A stretch of DNA of 6,622 nucleotides, taken from positions 1-6,622 of the forward strand of contig DQEK01000080.1 of assembly GCA_003533545.1 (NCBI GenBank), in the 5' to 3' direction. A program made the position numbers and the translations under genes. The DNA is from Acidobacteriota bacterium (GTDB lineage: Bacteria; Acidobacteriota; Vicinamibacteria; Vicinamibacterales; UBA8438). Positions 6,026-6,622 of the stretch are shown piece after piece; the first letter of the stretch is position 1; the number at the start of each line of letters is the position of its first letter. The notes beneath the pieces are model-generated. The model ran no database searches. It was not told where the DNA came from and worked only from the letters and a program-made list of their open reading frames with translations.

Positions 6026-6517
6026 CTACTCCGACTCCACCGGACCAGCACCGTGAACGCCTTTCACCGTCTTTTCATCGGCCGACTTGCCCATCTTGCG
6101 CTCGCTTTCCCTAGACAGCGTGTCGCCGTTCCCGCTCTCCTCGACTTGCGGCGCAGGCGCCCGTCCCGTCGTCTCCGGTCGTTCCGTCACTATGACCGTC
6201 AGATGTGCGGTTCGTTTTTTGATCTGGAACGCACGTCCCATCGGTGCCGCCCGAATGCGTTTCATGGTCGGGCCCTGGTCCGCGTGACATCCAGAAACGA
6301 ACATCCGGTCGACGTCCCCGCTGGCTCCGTCTCTCTGGTGCGCATTCGCAATGGCAGAACGCAGCACTTTTTCAATATCCCGGGCGATACGCTTGCGAGC
6401 GAACCTGAGCGTCGAAAGCGCGCGGTCCACCTCCTGGCCCCGGATGAGATCCATCACCAGTTTCGCTTTTTGCGCGGAGGTCCGAATATACCTGGCTGTA
6501 GCCCGCCCCTCGATCAT
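6026..6517 (-). CDS. rplV: 50S ribosomal protein L22 with about 50-residue C-terminal extension
   Basis: L22 binds 23S rRNA, and its long beta-hairpin reaches into the peptide exit tunnel. The core is clear: [20 protein letters not shown] (1-20), [20 protein letters not shown] (21-40), [14 protein letters not shown] (51-64), and the hairpin with [20 protein letters not shown] (84-103), ending HLTVIVTER (105-113). Bacterial L22 usually stops near residue 110-115; here the frame runs to 163. The tail is hydrophilic and mixed-charge (11 acidic, 8 Lys/Arg) with no recognisable domain. The hairpin tip reads RAAPMGRA, where E. coli has MPRAKGRA, so two basic residues near the tip are missing. The start overlaps the rpsS stop (ATGA), with AGGGG 8 nt ahead. 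rpsC begins 34 nt after the stop. Confidence 0.97.
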   Translation of the reverse strand: MIEGRATARYIRTSAQKAKLVMDLIRGQEVDRALSTLRFARKRIARDIEKVLRSAIANAHQRDGASGDVDRMFVSGCHADQGPTMKRIRAAPMGRAFQIKKRTAHLTVIVTERPETTGRAPAPQVEESGNGDTLSRESERKMGKSADEKTVKGVHGAGPVESE

Positions 6518-6622
6518 CGCTGCGGCCCCTTCACGACCGCGGCCTTATCACGCCTACCGGTGTGTCCACGAAACAGCCGTGTCGGAGAAAACTCCCCCAG
6601 CTTGTGGCCAACCATGTTCTCA
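6514..6622 (-). CDS. rpsS: 30S ribosomal protein S19, C-terminal 35 residues (5' end outside window)
   Basis: Only the end of the gene is present. The frame reads [20 protein letters not shown] and continues [15 protein letters not shown] before TGA at 6516-6514. The [15 protein letters not shown] stretch is the hallmark of the S19 C-terminus, the head protein that contacts S13 and lies near the tRNA/subunit-bridge region. The basic tail after RGH is of ordinary length. The stop overlaps the rplV start by four bases, suggesting coupling. The rest of the gene and the upstream S10-operon members would lie beyond the right edge. Confidence 0.96.
   Translation of the reverse strand, partial: ENMVGHKLGEFSPTRLFRGHTGRRDKAAVVKGPQR

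Noticed and set aside
1..6622. Undescribed system, mobile element, CRISPR or tRNA in the window
   Set aside because: Nearly every base is accounted for by conserved ribosomal-protein genes in standard order; no direct or terminal repeats or foreign genes were seen.

Overview
This window is a bacterial ribosomal-protein operon read entirely on the minus strand. In transcription order (right to left) it carries the end of rpsS, then rplV, rpsC, rplP, rpmC, rpsQ, rplN, rplX, rplE, rpsN, rpsH, rplF, rplR, rpsE, rpmD and the start of rplO. This is the classical S10-spc order. Both ends are cut: rpsS lacks its 5' part at the right edge and rplO runs off the left edge. Every gene is recognised from family sequence signatures, and no mobile element, RNA gene, CRISPR or foreign gene is present.

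Layout: 6622-4365 corresponds to the distal half of the S10 operon (S19, L22, S3, L16, L29, S17). The stretch from 4349 to 1 corresponds to the spc operon (L14, L24, L5, S14, S8, L6, L18, S5, L30, L15). The S17/L14 junction, where E. coli splits the two operons, is only 15 nt here, so one continuous transcript is likely. Genes are very tightly packed. There are ATGA overlaps at rpsS/rplV, rplP/rpmC and rplX/rplE, and a TGATG overlap at rpmD/rplO. Most other gaps are 10-35 nt. The only larger gaps are 63 nt (rpsN-rpsH) and 78 nt (rpsE-rpmD). No promoter or terminator is seen, and no stretch over 300 bases lacks a gene.

The products build both ribosomal subunits: S19, S3, S17, S14, S8 and S5 for the 30S; L22, L16, L29, L14, L24, L5, L6, L18, L30 and L15 for the 50S. 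S14 is the short zinc-binding form, and L24 has a C-terminal pair of CxxC motifs. L22 and L15 carry long, low-complexity hydrophilic C-terminal tails beyond the conserved cores; the L15 tail is strongly acidic and still open at the window edge.

Organism: a moderately GC-rich bacterium, not an archaeon (bacterial-type L14, L16, S3 and L29, and bacterial gene order). The style of L5, L29, S5 and the L22 loop reminds me of Acidobacteriota, but that is recollection only and should be held loosely. I see no previously undescribed system. The points worth a second look are the two tails, the L22 tunnel loop, the compacted L24/L5 junction and the two longer gaps.
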